Origin: an uncultured Oscillospiraceae bacterium
GTDB lineage: Bacteria > Bacillota > Clostridia > Oscillospirales > Ruminococcaceae
Direction: 5' to 3'
Assembly: GCA_934462925.1 (NCBI GenBank)
Contig: CAKSIT010000014.1
Coordinates: 9,950-73,949, forward strand
DNA: 64,000 nucleotides
The notes beneath the pieces are model-generated. The model saw nothing but the letters and a program-made list of their open reading frames with translations. It was not told where the DNA came from and did no database searches. This document shows, piece after piece, positions 54,471-63,904 of the stretch. Position 1 is the stretch's first letter; every line of letters starts with the position of its first letter. Position numbers and translations under genes: made by a program.

Positions 54471-55487
54471 ATGCTTGAAGAACTAAGAATGCTGACGGAA
54501 GCGGGCGGCGTTTCGGGGGACGAGTGCGAAGCCGCAGCCGCTGCCGCAAAGCTTCTTGAACAATACGCGCAGGACGTGCGCACAGACTCGTTCGGCAACG
54601 TTACGGGCTTTATACCCGCGCGCGCGGAGGGCGCGAAAACGCTCATGCTCGACGCGCACATAGACCGCGTGGGCTTTATCGTCACCTATATCGACGACGA
54701 CGGCTTTATAAAAGTTGGCGCGTGCGGCTCGCCCGATATGCGCGCGGCGCTTGCACAGTCGGTCACGGTACACGGGCGGCGCGATGTGCGCGGCGTTATT
54801 TCGGTTCTGCCGCCGCACGTTTCGGCAGACCGCAGCCACGCGCCCGAGGTGGGCGAGATTTGCGTTGACGTTGGAATGACTCGCGGCGAGGCGGCAGCGG
54901 TGATAGCGCAGGGCGACAGGGTTACGATAAATTCCGCGTGGCGCGAATGCTGCGGCAGGGTGAGCGCGCCCGCGCTTGACGACCGCAGCGGCGTATACGT
55001 TATATTGCAGGCGCTGCGAAAGCTCGGCTTTGAAAGACCCGCGTACAACATAGCAGTGTGCTTTTCCGCGCAGGAGGAAACGGGCGAGCGCGGCGCGAAG
55101 CAGGCGGCGTTCCGCATTGCGCCCGACGAGGCTATAGCGGTGGACGTGTCCTTCGGGGATACGCCCGACAGCTTGCCCGAGGACGTGGCGAAGCTTGGCA
55201 GCGGCGTTATGATAGGGTTTTCGCCCGCGCTTGACAAGGGTATGTCGCGGCGGCTGAAAAGGCTTGCAGAGAAGTGCGGCATTGCGCACACAAGCGAGGT
55301 AATGCCGCAGACTACAGGCACAAACGCCGACGCTATCTCGGTGAGCGGCGCGGGCGTTAAGTGCTGCACGCTGTCGTTCCCGATAAGATATATGCACACC
55401 CCTGCAGAGCTTGCAGACCCGCGCGACATGGACGCCGCAGCGGAGCTTATTTACCGCTGTATAAAGGGAGGCGCTGACGATGAGTGA
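54471..55487 (+). CDS. M42-family metallopeptidase, paralogue 1
   Basis: A 338-residue dinuclear metal aminopeptidase (glutamyl aminopeptidase/FrvX-type). Ligand motifs are DAHIDRVGF, ALDDRSG (bridging Asp), the catalytic QEETGERGA and VDVSFGD. Its stop codon overlaps the start of a second M42 gene by 8 bp. They share the fold but are only moderately similar, so they may form distinct or mixed tetrahedral complexes. Confidence 0.88.
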   Translation: MLEELRMLTEAGGVSGDECEAAAAAAKLLEQYAQDVRTDSFGNVTGFIPARAEGAKTLMLDAHIDRVGFIVTYIDDDGFIKVGACGSPDMRAALAQSVTVHGRRDVRGVISVLPPHVSADRSHAPEVGEICVDVGMTRGEAAAVIAQGDRVTINSAWRECCGRVSAPALDDRSGVYVILQALRKLGFERPAYNIAVCFSAQEETGERGAKQAAFRIAPDEAIAVDVSFGDTPDSLPEDVAKLGSGVMIGFSPALDKGMSRRLKRLAEKCGIAHTSEVMPQTTGTNADAISVSGAGVKCCTLSFPIRYMHTPAELADPRDMDAAAELIYRCIKGGADDE

Positions 55488-56556
55488 GGGAATGGGCTTA
55501 AGCGAGAATGTAAAGAATATGCTTGACAGCATGGGTTCTCCGACTGCCGAAAGGCTGCGCAGGCTGTGCGAAATAAACGGCACAAGTGGCGACGAATCCC
55601 GCGTGCGCGAGTATATCCTTGCAAACATAACGCCCGACGAGGCGCACGTTGACGCGCTGGGAAACCTGATATGCTTCAAAAAGGGCAGGAATCGCCCGTC
55701 GAAAAAGATAATGTTCGCCGCGCATATGGACGAGGTGGGCTTTATCGTAACGGACGTCACCGCGGAGGGTTTTGTGCGCTTTGACGCGGTGGGCGGCGTT
55801 GACCCGCGCGTGGTTTACGGCAGGGGGCTTGTGCTTGAAAGCGGCGCGCGCGGCGTTGTCGGTGCGAAAGCGCTGCACCAGCAGACGGCTGACGAGCGCA
55901 AAAAAGCGCCCGATTTTGGCGGAATGTACCTTGATATAGGCGCTTCGTCCCGCGAGGAGGCGGAGAAGCTCGCTCCGAGGGGAAGCTGCGCGTATTTCGA
56001 TACGGATTTCTTTGAGTTCGGCGCGGGCTTTGTAAAGGGCAAGGCGATAGACGACCGCGCGGGCTGCCTTATAATGATGGACATGATAAACTTCGAGCAG
56101 GAGTACGACGCATGGTATGTCTTTACAACGCAGGAGGAGATAGGCACGCGCGGCGCAAAGGCGGCGGCGTTCACCGTTGCGCCCGACATTGCGTTTGTGC
56201 TTGAAACGACCACCGCCTGCGACATTGCGGGAGTCAGCGGCGACAAGCGCGTGTGCAGGCTCGGTGAGGGGTGCGTGGTGTCGTTTATGGACAGGGGTAC
56301 GGTTTACGACAGGGGACTGTACGCGCTGGCGTTTGAGCAGGCGCGCAAGCTCGGCATCGCCGTGCAGACCAAAACGCTTGTCGCGGGCGGCAACGACAGC
56401 GGCGCTATCCACGTGAGCCGCGGCGGCGTGCGCACCTGCGCGCTTTCCGTACCAACGCGCTGCCTGCATTCCCCCGCGTGCGTGGCAAAGCTTTCGGATA
56501 TCGCGGCTGTGGACAGAATGGCGCGCGCCATGCTTTCTGCGGCGGGAACGCTGTGA
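55480..56556 (+). CDS. M42-family metallopeptidase, paralogue 2
   Basis: A 358-residue M42 peptidase with AAHMDEVGF, AIDDRAG, TQEEIGTRGA and the late His-containing segment RCLHSPACV. Coupled to the preceding gene (8-bp overlap) and to the following GNAT gene (GTGA overlap), giving a three-gene unit for intracellular peptide processing. Confidence 0.9.
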   Translation: MSEGMGLSENVKNMLDSMGSPTAERLRRLCEINGTSGDESRVREYILANITPDEAHVDALGNLICFKKGRNRPSKKIMFAAHMDEVGFIVTDVTAEGFVRFDAVGGVDPRVVYGRGLVLESGARGVVGAKALHQQTADERKKAPDFGGMYLDIGASSREEAEKLAPRGSCAYFDTDFFEFGAGFVKGKAIDDRAGCLIMMDMINFEQEYDAWYVFTTQEEIGTRGAKAAAFTVAPDIAFVLETTTACDIAGVSGDKRVCRLGEGCVVSFMDRGTVYDRGLYALAFEQARKLGIAVQTKTLVAGGNDSGAIHVSRGGVRTCALSVPTRCLHSPACVAKLSDIAAVDRMARAMLSAAGTL

Positions 56557-57257
56557 TAAAGCGCATTTTGTGCGAGCGCGAGCTTGGCGCGCTGCCGCTT
56601 ACGGGCGTTGAGCCGCAGAAGATTCGCGCGCTTTGCAGGGCATACGGCTTTGAGTACGACTTTTGCCGCGTGTACGCGCAGGGAGAGCGCGCGTTCCTGT
56701 CGCTGCTTGACGGGAGCGCGGTGCTGTGGGCGGCGCAGGGCGCGGACTTCGGCGAGCTTGCGGACTTTCTGCGCATGAATGGCTTTTTGGAGCTTTTCTG
56801 CGGCGGCGAGGCTGCGCGCGAGCTTTCCGCGAGGCTGGGGCTTGCGCCGCGGCAGGCGCTGCTCATGCGCTTTGACGGGCGCGCGAAGGAGTTCCCCGTG
56901 GATTATTCCCCGCAGCTTTCGGACGTTTACGCGATAGTCGGGCAGGCGTTCGGCATGGAGTTCGAGCCGTGGTATCTCGACCTGTCGCACCGCATTCGGC
57001 ACGGAGTTTCAACGGCGGCGCTCGCGGGGCGCTCGGCGCTTGTGATACAGCACCGCGCTAACGGCGAGGCGCTGCTCTCGCAGGTGGCGACTGACCCGCG
57101 CTATACTGGGCAGGGCAGCGCTTCAAAGCTTATTCTTGGCGTGTGCGCGGCGCTTTCGCCTGACAGGGTTTTTGTGCTTTGCGAAAGGCGGCTCGAGGGC
57201 TTCTACGCCCGCCTTGGCTTTACTGTGCAGGACGTTAAATACATACTTAATAGATAG
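56553..57257 (+). CDS. GNAT-family N-acetyltransferase
   Basis: A 234-residue protein whose C-terminal half has the GNAT core: SQVATDPRYTGQGSASKLI (acetyl-CoA loop, motif A) and a final ERRLEGFYARLGF (motif B). GTG 56553 overlaps the M42 stop codon and gives a sensible length; a much longer frame would lie inside the peptidase gene. Substrate unknown. Confidence 0.8.
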   Translation: MIKRILCERELGALPLTGVEPQKIRALCRAYGFEYDFCRVYAQGERAFLSLLDGSAVLWAAQGADFGELADFLRMNGFLELFCGGEAARELSARLGLAPRQALLMRFDGRAKEFPVDYSPQLSDVYAIVGQAFGMEFEPWYLDLSHRIRHGVSTAALAGRSALVIQHRANGEALLSQVATDPRYTGQGSASKLILGVCAALSPDRVFVLCERRLEGFYARLGFTVQDVKYILNR

Positions 57258-57267
57258 GACAAAGGAA

Positions 57268-58632
57268 ATGGAACAGACAGAAAAACACGCGGCAGGGGAT
57301 TTCACGCAGGGCGCGATATTCCCGAAGCTGCTGCGCTTTATGACCCCGATACTGGGCGCGCTTGTGCTGCAGGCAATGTACGGCGCGGTGGACGTGCTTG
57401 TGGTCGGGCGCTTTGGCTCTGACGAGGCTATCTCGGCGGTGTCCACGGGCAGCAACATAATAAATATGGTAGTGTTTACTGTGGCGGGGCTTGCAATGGC
57501 GGTAACTATTCTTATGGGGCGGTGCTTGGGCGAAAAGCGCCCCGAGCGCCTTGGCGGCGTACTCGGCGGTGCGGTAGTGCTTTTCGGCATTATCTCTGCG
57601 GCGCTTACCGTGGTGCTGCTTGTGTTCGCAAAGCCGCTTGCGGTGCTTATGCAAGCGCCCGCGCAGGCGCTTGAGCTTACGGTGCAGTATGTGAGAATAT
57701 GCGGCGGTGGAATAGTGTTCATAATATTCTACAACCTTATAAGCAGCATATTCAGGGGGCTTGGCAACTCAAAGCTGCCGCTTCTTTTCGTGCTTATTGC
57801 TTGCGTTGTGAATATCGTGGGCGACCTGCTGTTCGTTGCGGTATTCAAAATGGACGTTGCGGGCGCGGCGTTTGCAACGGTGCTAGCGCAGGCGGTGAGC
57901 GTGGGACTTTCGGTGCTAATCATACGCAGGCAGAAGCTGCCGTTCAGCTTTTCGCTTTCGGATATACGCTTTAACAGGGAGATACCGCTGATACTGAAAA
58001 CGGGCGCGCCCATTGCCGTGCAGGAGATACTCACGCAGCTGTCGTTTTTGGCGCTATGCGCGTTCATAAACAAGCTCGGGCTTGAGCAGTCCTCGGGCTA
58101 CGGCGTTGCAAACAAGCTTGTGTCGTTCATTATGCTTGTGCCGTCGTCGCTCATGCAGTCCATGTCGTCGTTTGTTTCGCAGAACTACGGCGCGGGCAAG
58201 GAGCGCCGCGCGCGGCGTTCAATGCTGTGCGGCATGGCTATAGGCGCTTCGGTGGGTGTGGTTATCGCGGCGTTCGCGTTCTTCAAGGGCGACCTTATGT
58301 CAATGGCGTTCACCAAAGACCCTGCGTACATCGAGCAGTCCGCCGCGTACCTTAAGGGCTTTGCGGCAGAGGCTGTCGTAACGAGCTTTCTTTTCAGCTT
58401 TATCGGCTACTTCAACGGTCACGGGCAGACGCTTTTCGTGATGATACAGGGGCTGTCGCAGACGTTTCTCGTGCGTCTTCCCATGTCGTATATCATGAGC
58501 GTACAGCCCGACGCTTCGCTTACGATGATAGGCCTTGCAGCGCCGAGCGCGACGGTTTTCGGCATTCTGTTGAACCTTGCGTATTACCTTATTTATACAA
58601 AAAAGCACCCCGCAGAGCGCCTTGAAGCGTGA
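57268..58632 (+). CDS. MATE-family efflux transporter
   Basis: A 454-residue multidrug and toxin extrusion protein with about twelve hydrophobic helices. The opening FPKLLRFMTPILGALVLQAMYGAVDVLVVGRF and FVSQNYGAG are typical of the NorM/DinF branch. ATG 57268 is 10 bp after the GNAT gene. The exported substrate is unknown. Confidence 0.9.
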   Translation: MEQTEKHAAGDFTQGAIFPKLLRFMTPILGALVLQAMYGAVDVLVVGRFGSDEAISAVSTGSNIINMVVFTVAGLAMAVTILMGRCLGEKRPERLGGVLGGAVVLFGIISAALTVVLLVFAKPLAVLMQAPAQALELTVQYVRICGGGIVFIIFYNLISSIFRGLGNSKLPLLFVLIACVVNIVGDLLFVAVFKMDVAGAAFATVLAQAVSVGLSVLIIRRQKLPFSFSLSDIRFNREIPLILKTGAPIAVQEILTQLSFLALCAFINKLGLEQSSGYGVANKLVSFIMLVPSSLMQSMSSFVSQNYGAGKERRARRSMLCGMAIGASVGVVIAAFAFFKGDLMSMAFTKDPAYIEQSAAYLKGFAAEAVVTSFLFSFIGYFNGHGQTLFVMIQGLSQTFLVRLPMSYIMSVQPDASLTMIGLAAPSATVFGILLNLAYYLIYTKKHPAERLEA

Positions 58633-58704
58633 TTGCAGGTGAAAAAGTAAATATATATCCTCAACAGCACAGAAAAGATTTTGTGTAAATTCTATAAAAA
58701 CGCC

Positions 58705-58733
58705 TTGACACCGCAGGGCGTTTTTGCTATAAT
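58705..58733 (+). promoter_or_regulatory. Promoter of the FtsK/SpoIIIE-like gene
   Basis: TTGACA (58705-58710), 17 bp, TATAAT (58728-58733). A leader of about 70 nt follows. Confidence 0.85.
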
Positions 58734-58807
58734 TAAGGTGGTATCATATGGCGGGTGAATCGTCCGCCGAAGAACGCAGCCAAGCGCTGAAATTAAGGAG
58801 AAAGAAC

Positions 58808-61800
58808 ATGGCAGACAATCTTGCAAATACCGTACTGGCGAAGTTCACCGCCCTCAACGACGAGTATAACGCGATAATCACCGAGTCTGAAACGGACCTT
58901 AAGGAGTACAACGACTACTGCAATCAGAGCGATAACGACCTGTCCGAAAAGCTATCGGAGATACGCGCGAAGATATCCCGCGTAAACGAGTTTATGGAGT
59001 ACGCGCGCGCTCACGCTACCGACCTTGAAGAAGCGGAGATGGCGTTTGAAACGGAAATGGACGCGCTTGAAACGCTGCGCTCGCAGATAGACCCGAAGTC
59101 TGAAAACGACTACCACGCGGAAACGCTTTACACAAAGGCTTCCGCGCAGAAGCTGATTTACGAAGCGGACATGGAGCGCACCACAAAGAAGATAAACGGC
59201 AGCAAGGTGCAGGCAAAGCGTATGCTTGACCACCAGCACAGCGAGCTTGACGCGCGCAGGACAAAGCACGCGAAGGAGTTCAGAGAGTACATAGCATCCG
59301 ACGAGTTTAAGGGCTACATAAAGTCGCTTTCGTCAGACGCGGCGGCGTTCAACAGCTCGGGCACGTCAAAGCTTGCCGTGGATACTCAGATATCGCTCGG
59401 ACAGCGCAGGGTAAAGCTGCCCGTTCCCATGGAGTTCGACGAGGAGCTGTCGCTTTCGACAGGCGGCGTGTTCAACTCTGCGGCAAAGACGATAGGCGTG
59501 CCGTTTTCGATTGACGTGAACGGCGGCTGCGCGCTTTACGTTGAGTACGACAAGCGCAACGAGAGCTATATGCTCGGCGGCATTCAGCGCTTTTTGCTTA
59601 ATATCCTCAAATATTACGGCGAGGGTCTTGACGGCATTTTCTTTGCAGACCCCGTGCATTACAGCGCAGACGGCTTAGGGCATATCGCGGCGCTTTCCAA
59701 GGGCATAAACTCGATTATCGACAATATCCCCGAAAACGCCGAGGCGCTCAAAGCGCGCTTTGAGGAGCTTAAGGGCGCGCTCGTCCCCGCGGAGGGCGTA
59801 AGCGGCGTTAAGCGCGTGTTCATGTTCCACGGCTACCCCGAGGGCTACGACGAGCAGACCCGCGCGGAAATAAAGCAGCTTGCGGAGGACGCGCAGAAGT
59901 ACGGCGCGGTAGTAGTTGTAACGCACCCGTCAAGCTCGAACGGCGCGGAGCAGTCCGTTGACGACGTTGAGAGCGAGAGCGCTTTCAGAAGCTGCGCCGA
60001 CATAATCAAAACACGCAACGGCGGCTTTTATGTTGAGAAAACGCGCGACAGCCTTTTCTGGTATTCAGCGCCGTCCGACCTTCCCGGCGATATCCGCCAG
60101 ACGTTTATTGAGGTGCGCCGCCGCAACGCCGCACAGAATATGGCGCGCGCGGCTCAGACAGCGCAGGCAGCGCCTGTTGCACCCGCTGCGCCTGTAGCAC
60201 CTGCTGTACCTGTTACACCTGCAGCTCCTGCTGCGCCTGCTGCACCTGTTATGCCCGCTGCACCTGTCGCACAGGTCGCACAGGTCGCACAGGTCGCACA
60301 GGTCGCACCTGTCGCACCTGCCGAGGTACAATCCACGCCTGCCGCACAGCCTGTGACCCTGCCCGCTTCGCAGCCAAAGCCTGTCGTGGTGCAGCCTGAC
60401 GAGGTTCAGCCCGCGCCCGCAGAAGCAATCGCCGAAAAGGCGGATACCGAAAGCCCCGCTGACAGCGCGCTCCCCGCGTACAGCAAGGGTAACAGGGCGC
60501 TTTGCGGCATTCCCTGCGGAACTGACCCCGAGGGCGCAGAGGTTGCGTTCGGCCTTGAAAACGTTGCGTTTGTGTGCGCTACTGCGCGCGCAGGGCGCGA
60601 ATCGTTCCTGCGAAATATCATAGGCGGCATTGTATCGCAGTATCACCCCGACGACGTGGAACTCTGGCTTGCGGATTTCAGCGGCTGCATGGGTAAGCTT
60701 GAAGCATTCTCCGCGCCGCACGTAAGATACGCCGTAAGCGGCTGCGTAAGAAGCGGCGCAAGCGGAAAAATGCTCGTGCGCGCGCTTATCGACAGACTTA
60801 CCGAGGTTCTTGAAAAGCGCCTTGCGCTCTACCGTGCGGACGCTTCCGCAGCGGAATATTCGCCCACGCTTGCAGCCGTTATAGACGGCTTTACAGAGGC
60901 GTGCGCGGGGCTTCCCGAGGAGTACGCGGCAAAGCTTGCGCGCCTGTTCTCGCAGGGGACGGCGGTAGGAATGCGCTTTGTGCTTGCGGACGACGCGTAC
61001 ACGGTGAACGGCACAGTTCCCGCGTACTTTGCGGGCGGCGCTGTACGTCAGGGCGTTGCCATGAGCAGCGCAGACTCCAGCATTTCCGCGCTTTTTGACG
61101 GAATCATGCTTACCCCCTCCGACAAGTCCTCCGTTGCGAATATACCGCTTCACCATGCGTTCATTCGCACGGATAAGGAGATAAACGGCTCGTATCTGCG
61201 CCTTGCCAAGATTCCCGAGCTTTACCCCGCGGAAAAGCTTGCTGAGCTTTGCGCGCAGATAAGCGGCGAAATGCAGCAGAGCGCGCAGTTTGAGCCGAAC
61301 GACGTTCACGCGTACCTTTCAAAGCGCCCCGTTTTCGCAGGCGGCGCAGCGCGCAGCTTTGACGAGGCGCGCCTTGCCCTCGCAGAACACAGCGGCGGCG
61401 CGAAGCGGCTCTATGTTGGCACGCCCTGTTCGATGCTTGCCGGCGAATACCCAATAGTGCTTGCGGACAGGTTTGGCGGTAACGTGCTTGCACGCTGCGC
61501 TGACGCGGACGGCGTGATGTCCGCAGCGGCGGGCGCGGCGTTCTCGTGGGCGGCGCAGGGCGGCGAGGTCGTGCTTGCGGCTTCGTGCGACAACGAGCAG
61601 CTTGCAGCGCTTGCAGGGTGCGACGCGCTTTCGCAGGCTGAGGCCGTATCGGAGCTTTCCGAGCTTTGCGGGCAGATAAAGCAGATAAAGAGCGCAATAA
61701 TGTCGGGCGTTCCTGCTGACAGGCTGACGATAATTTTCGGCGCGGACCTTATGCTTGACGAGATGTCAACGCTCACCGCTGAGGGCTTTGCGGGAAGATA

Positions 61801-62032
61801 CGACGCGCGCGCCGACCTTGAGTTCATACTCTCGCAAGGACCGCGCCTCGGCTATCACTTTATGCTGATTTCCGAGCGTGACATTGCGCAGGGCGCGGCT
61901 GCGGCAAGCCTTAAGAATGTGCTTGTGCAGGACGGCGAGATTTTCACGCTGACGAACGGGCAGCGCACGGCGGCGCTTGTTCCTTACGAGTTTGGCTTTG
62001 ACGCTGCGCAGGCGCAGGATTACCTTTATTAA
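58808..62032 (+). CDS. FtsK/SpoIIIE (EssC)-like protein with degenerate ATPase motifs
   Basis: A 1074-residue protein. Residues 1-190 are coiled coil. At about 225-435 lies an FtsK-like domain without a P-loop (VPFSIDVNGGCALYVEYD, then GIFFADPVHY). Residues 449-530 are an Ala/Pro/Val linker with four VAQ repeats. At about 560-800 a second FtsK-like domain keeps the fold (FLRNIIGGIVSQYHPDDVELWLADFSG, then LAAVIDGFTEA), but ARAGRES stands where GxxGSGKS is expected and the Walker B acid pair is altered. At about 865-1060 a third, more diverged module follows. No membrane helix is visible. It looks like a non-hydrolysing relative of the EssC/FtsK motors. Start ATG 58808 has TAAGGAG. Confidence 0.75.
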   Translation: MADNLANTVLAKFTALNDEYNAIITESETDLKEYNDYCNQSDNDLSEKLSEIRAKISRVNEFMEYARAHATDLEEAEMAFETEMDALETLRSQIDPKSENDYHAETLYTKASAQKLIYEADMERTTKKINGSKVQAKRMLDHQHSELDARRTKHAKEFREYIASDEFKGYIKSLSSDAAAFNSSGTSKLAVDTQISLGQRRVKLPVPMEFDEELSLSTGGVFNSAAKTIGVPFSIDVNGGCALYVEYDKRNESYMLGGIQRFLLNILKYYGEGLDGIFFADPVHYSADGLGHIAALSKGINSIIDNIPENAEALKARFEELKGALVPAEGVSGVKRVFMFHGYPEGYDEQTRAEIKQLAEDAQKYGAVVVVTHPSSSNGAEQSVDDVESESAFRSCADIIKTRNGGFYVEKTRDSLFWYSAPSDLPGDIRQTFIEVRRRNAAQNMARAAQTAQAAPVAPAAPVAPAVPVTPAAPAAPAAPVMPAAPVAQVAQVAQVAQVAPVAPAEVQSTPAAQPVTLPASQPKPVVVQPDEVQPAPAEAIAEKADTESPADSALPAYSKGNRALCGIPCGTDPEGAEVAFGLENVAFVCATARAGRESFLRNIIGGIVSQYHPDDVELWLADFSGCMGKLEAFSAPHVRYAVSGCVRSGASGKMLVRALIDRLTEVLEKRLALYRADASAAEYSPTLAAVIDGFTEACAGLPEEYAAKLARLFSQGTAVGMRFVLADDAYTVNGTVPAYFAGGAVRQGVAMSSADSSISALFDGIMLTPSDKSSVANIPLHHAFIRTDKEINGSYLRLAKIPELYPAEKLAELCAQISGEMQQSAQFEPNDVHAYLSKRPVFAGGAARSFDEARLALAEHSGGAKRLYVGTPCSMLAGEYPIVLADRFGGNVLARCADADGVMSAAAGAAFSWAAQGGEVVLAASCDNEQLAALAGCDALSQAEAVSELSELCGQIKQIKSAIMSGVPADRLTIIFGADLMLDEMSTLTAEGFAGRYDARADLEFILSQGPRLGYHFMLISERDIAQGAAAASLKNVLVQDGEIFTLTNGQRTAALVPYEFGFDAAQAQDYLY
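60266..60301 (+). repeat. Four tandem 9-bp units in the linker of the FtsK-like gene
   Basis: GTCGCACAG x4 (encoding VAQ x4), followed by near-copies GTCGCACCT. In-frame and likely variable in number between strains. Confidence 0.85.
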
Positions 62033-62041
62033 ACAAATCGT

Positions 62042-62071
62042 CCCCCTGCTGAATTTAGCAGGGGGCGTTTT
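62042..62071 (+). terminator. Terminator of the FtsK-like gene
   Basis: CCCCCTGCT-GAATTT-AGCAGGGGG followed by CGTTTT. Confidence 0.8.
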
Positions 62072-62164
62072 CGCTCTGAAAAAGGAAAAACTGCAAACAG
62101 ATGTCTGTTTACTGCGCCCTTTTTTCGGTTTATCGTGCGTGCGGGGCTTTTTTTCGGAATACGG

Positions 62165-62193
62165 TTGAAATTTCCGCGCAGATGTTGTATAAT
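62165..62193 (+). promoter_or_regulatory. Promoter of tyrA
   Basis: TTGAAA (62165-62170), 17 bp, TATAAT (62188-62193). Confidence 0.75.
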
Positions 62194-62241
62194 AAATGCA
62201 GCGGCTGTGCCGTTAAGAGCATTGAAAGGACAATACAGACA

Positions 62242-63096
62242 ATGAATATAGCAGTAGTAGGCCTCGGACTTATCGGCGGGTCGATTTGCAAGGCGCTTAA
62301 AGCGAACACGTTCCACCACATAATGGGTATCGACACCAACGCCGACACCGTAAGAAAGGCGCTTGAGCAGGGCGCTATCGACGAGGAAATAACCGTTGAC
62401 CGCCTTGGCGAGGCGGGTCTTACGATAGTGGCGCTTTACCCGCTCCAGATAGTAAAGTTCGTGCAGGAAAACGCGGACAAGTTCAGAAAAGGCTCGATAG
62501 TCATAGATATCTGCGGCATAAAGGGCTATGTAGTACACAACTGTACCCCCGTACTTGAGGAGCGCGGCGTTATCTTTATAGGCACGCACCCCATGGCGGG
62601 TACGGAGCATTCGGGCTTCGACTACTCAACGGCTGACCTTTTCAAAAAGGCAAGCTTTATCGTGACTCCCACGGAGAACACTCCGCAGATAGCGATAGAC
62701 CTTGTTTCAACGCTTGCGAGCAGTATGTGCTTCGGGCAGGTGGTTGTTGCAACGCCCGAGCAGCACGACAGCAACATTGCCTACACCTCGCAGCTTGCGC
62801 ACGTTGTGTCAAACGCGTACGTAAAAAGCCCGTCGCTTTTCAGGGCGGACGGCTTCTCTGCGGGCAGCTTTCTTGACCTCACGCGCGTTGCGTACCTCAA
62901 CGAGGAGATGTGGTCGAGCCTTTTCATGTGCAATAAAAAGGCGCTTCTGTTCGAGATAAACACAATAATATCGTCGCTCGAGCAGTATCGCGACGCAATG
63001 GTGAACGACGACATAGACACGCTTCGCGAGCTGCTTAAGGTAGGCAGGGAGCGCAAGGAGCAGAGCATGGATTTTTACGGGCAGGAGCGGAAATAA
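62242..63096 (+). CDS. tyrA: Prephenate dehydrogenase
   Basis: A 284-residue NAD(P)-dependent oxidoreductase for tyrosine synthesis. N-terminal Rossmann loop VVGLGLIGGS, the ICGIKGYV block, HPMAGTEHSGF (prephenate-binding and catalytic His) and the C-terminal helical domain with AYTSQLAHVVSNA are characteristic. It lacks the ACT domain of longer TyrA proteins, so tyrosine feedback through that domain is not expected. ATG 62242 is preferred to an upstream frame that would precede the promoter. No other aromatic gene is adjacent. Confidence 0.93.
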   Translation: MNIAVVGLGLIGGSICKALKANTFHHIMGIDTNADTVRKALEQGAIDEEITVDRLGEAGLTIVALYPLQIVKFVQENADKFRKGSIVIDICGIKGYVVHNCTPVLEERGVIFIGTHPMAGTEHSGFDYSTADLFKKASFIVTPTENTPQIAIDLVSTLASSMCFGQVVVATPEQHDSNIAYTSQLAHVVSNAYVKSPSLFRADGFSAGSFLDLTRVAYLNEEMWSSLFMCNKKALLFEINTIISSLEQYRDAMVNDDIDTLRELLKVGRERKEQSMDFYGQERK

Positions 63097-63097
63097 T

Positions 63098-63655
63098 ATG
63101 TCGGACAAACCGAAGCCCTCTATAAGCTACGTTGTTTCGCTGTGCGGGATAATGTGCGGGCTTGCGCTGAGCATGATGTTCTTTCTGAGCATGATTCCCT
63201 CGTTCGAGTATATAAGCCCCGCGGTGGCGGGCGTGCTTATATGGGTGATAAGGGAGCGGCTGGGCGTAAAGTACGGGGTGGTAAGCTACATTGCCGTGGG
63301 ACTTATGTGCCTGCTGTTCACGCCGAATTACGAGGCGGCGATGATGTTCATATTTTTGCTCGGCTACTACCCGATAGCGCGCGGGATTTTCATGAAGCTG
63401 AAATACGCGTGGGCGCGGTGGGCGGCTAAGCTTGCGCTTTACTGCGCGGCGTGTACGGCGTGTTATTTCCTGCTGATAAACCTTTTCGGCATGAAGCAGC
63501 TGCTGGAGGACATCGGCGAGTTCGGAAAATACGGCTCGCTTGTCCTGCTTGGACTGGGCGCTGTGGCGTTTGTTCTGTACGACATATTTCTCGGGATATA
63601 TTTCCCGTTTTATGAGAAATACCTTAAGCCTAAAATACACAAGCGCATGAAATAA
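63098..63655 (+). CDS. Multi-helix membrane protein of unknown function
   Basis: A 185-residue protein with five to six hydrophobic segments (about 10-30, 37-49, 58-72, 80-95, 108-130 and 145-167) and a basic C-terminus. Size and topology resemble an ECF-transporter S component, but no substrate-binding signature was recognised. It begins one base after tyrA stops, so it is co-transcribed. No function assigned. Confidence 0.7.
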   Translation: MSDKPKPSISYVVSLCGIMCGLALSMMFFLSMIPSFEYISPAVAGVLIWVIRERLGVKYGVVSYIAVGLMCLLFTPNYEAAMMFIFLLGYYPIARGIFMKLKYAWARWAAKLALYCAACTACYFLLINLFGMKQLLEDIGEFGKYGSLVLLGLGAVAFVLYDIFLGIYFPFYEKYLKPKIHKRMK

Positions 63656-63678
63656 GCGCTATGACAAGGAGAACCGGA

Positions 63679-63904
63679 CCGTCGGGAACCCCCCATACGG
63701 GGGGTTCCCGACGGGACATCCAACGACATTGCGAAGCGCCGCTTCGCAAGTCAGCACAATTCGCACAAAGTGCAAATTGTGCCGCTGCGCGCACGGTTGC
63801 GTAAGCGCAGCGTCGCGTACACACTTGCGCGGATAGAAGATTTTTTTGCCTCGGGAAGCCCGAGGCAAAAAAGTGATTTCAAAGCCCGCATACGCGGGCA
63901 AGAT
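63679..63904 (-). repeat. Dispersed hairpin-mosaic repeat, copy B (inverted relative to copy A)
   Basis: Read on the minus strand it gives the same series as 51733-51917: GCCCGC/GCGGGC palindrome, GCCTCGGGC/GCCCGAGGC stem, the conserved GTGTGTACGCGACGCTGCGC block, and a terminal GTCGGGAACCCCCC hairpin. Copy B has an extra pair of hairpins in the middle (63735-63785) that copy A lacks. Confidence 0.9.

Noticed and set aside
60266..60320. Short direct repeats considered as a CRISPR array
   Set aside because: Units are 9 bp, contiguous, in-frame and encode VAQ; there are no spacers.
60065..61309. 414-codon antisense frame inside the FtsK-like gene
   Set aside because: Same cause; its Cys-Asp-Leu repeats are just the reverse reading of the 9-bp tandem repeat.
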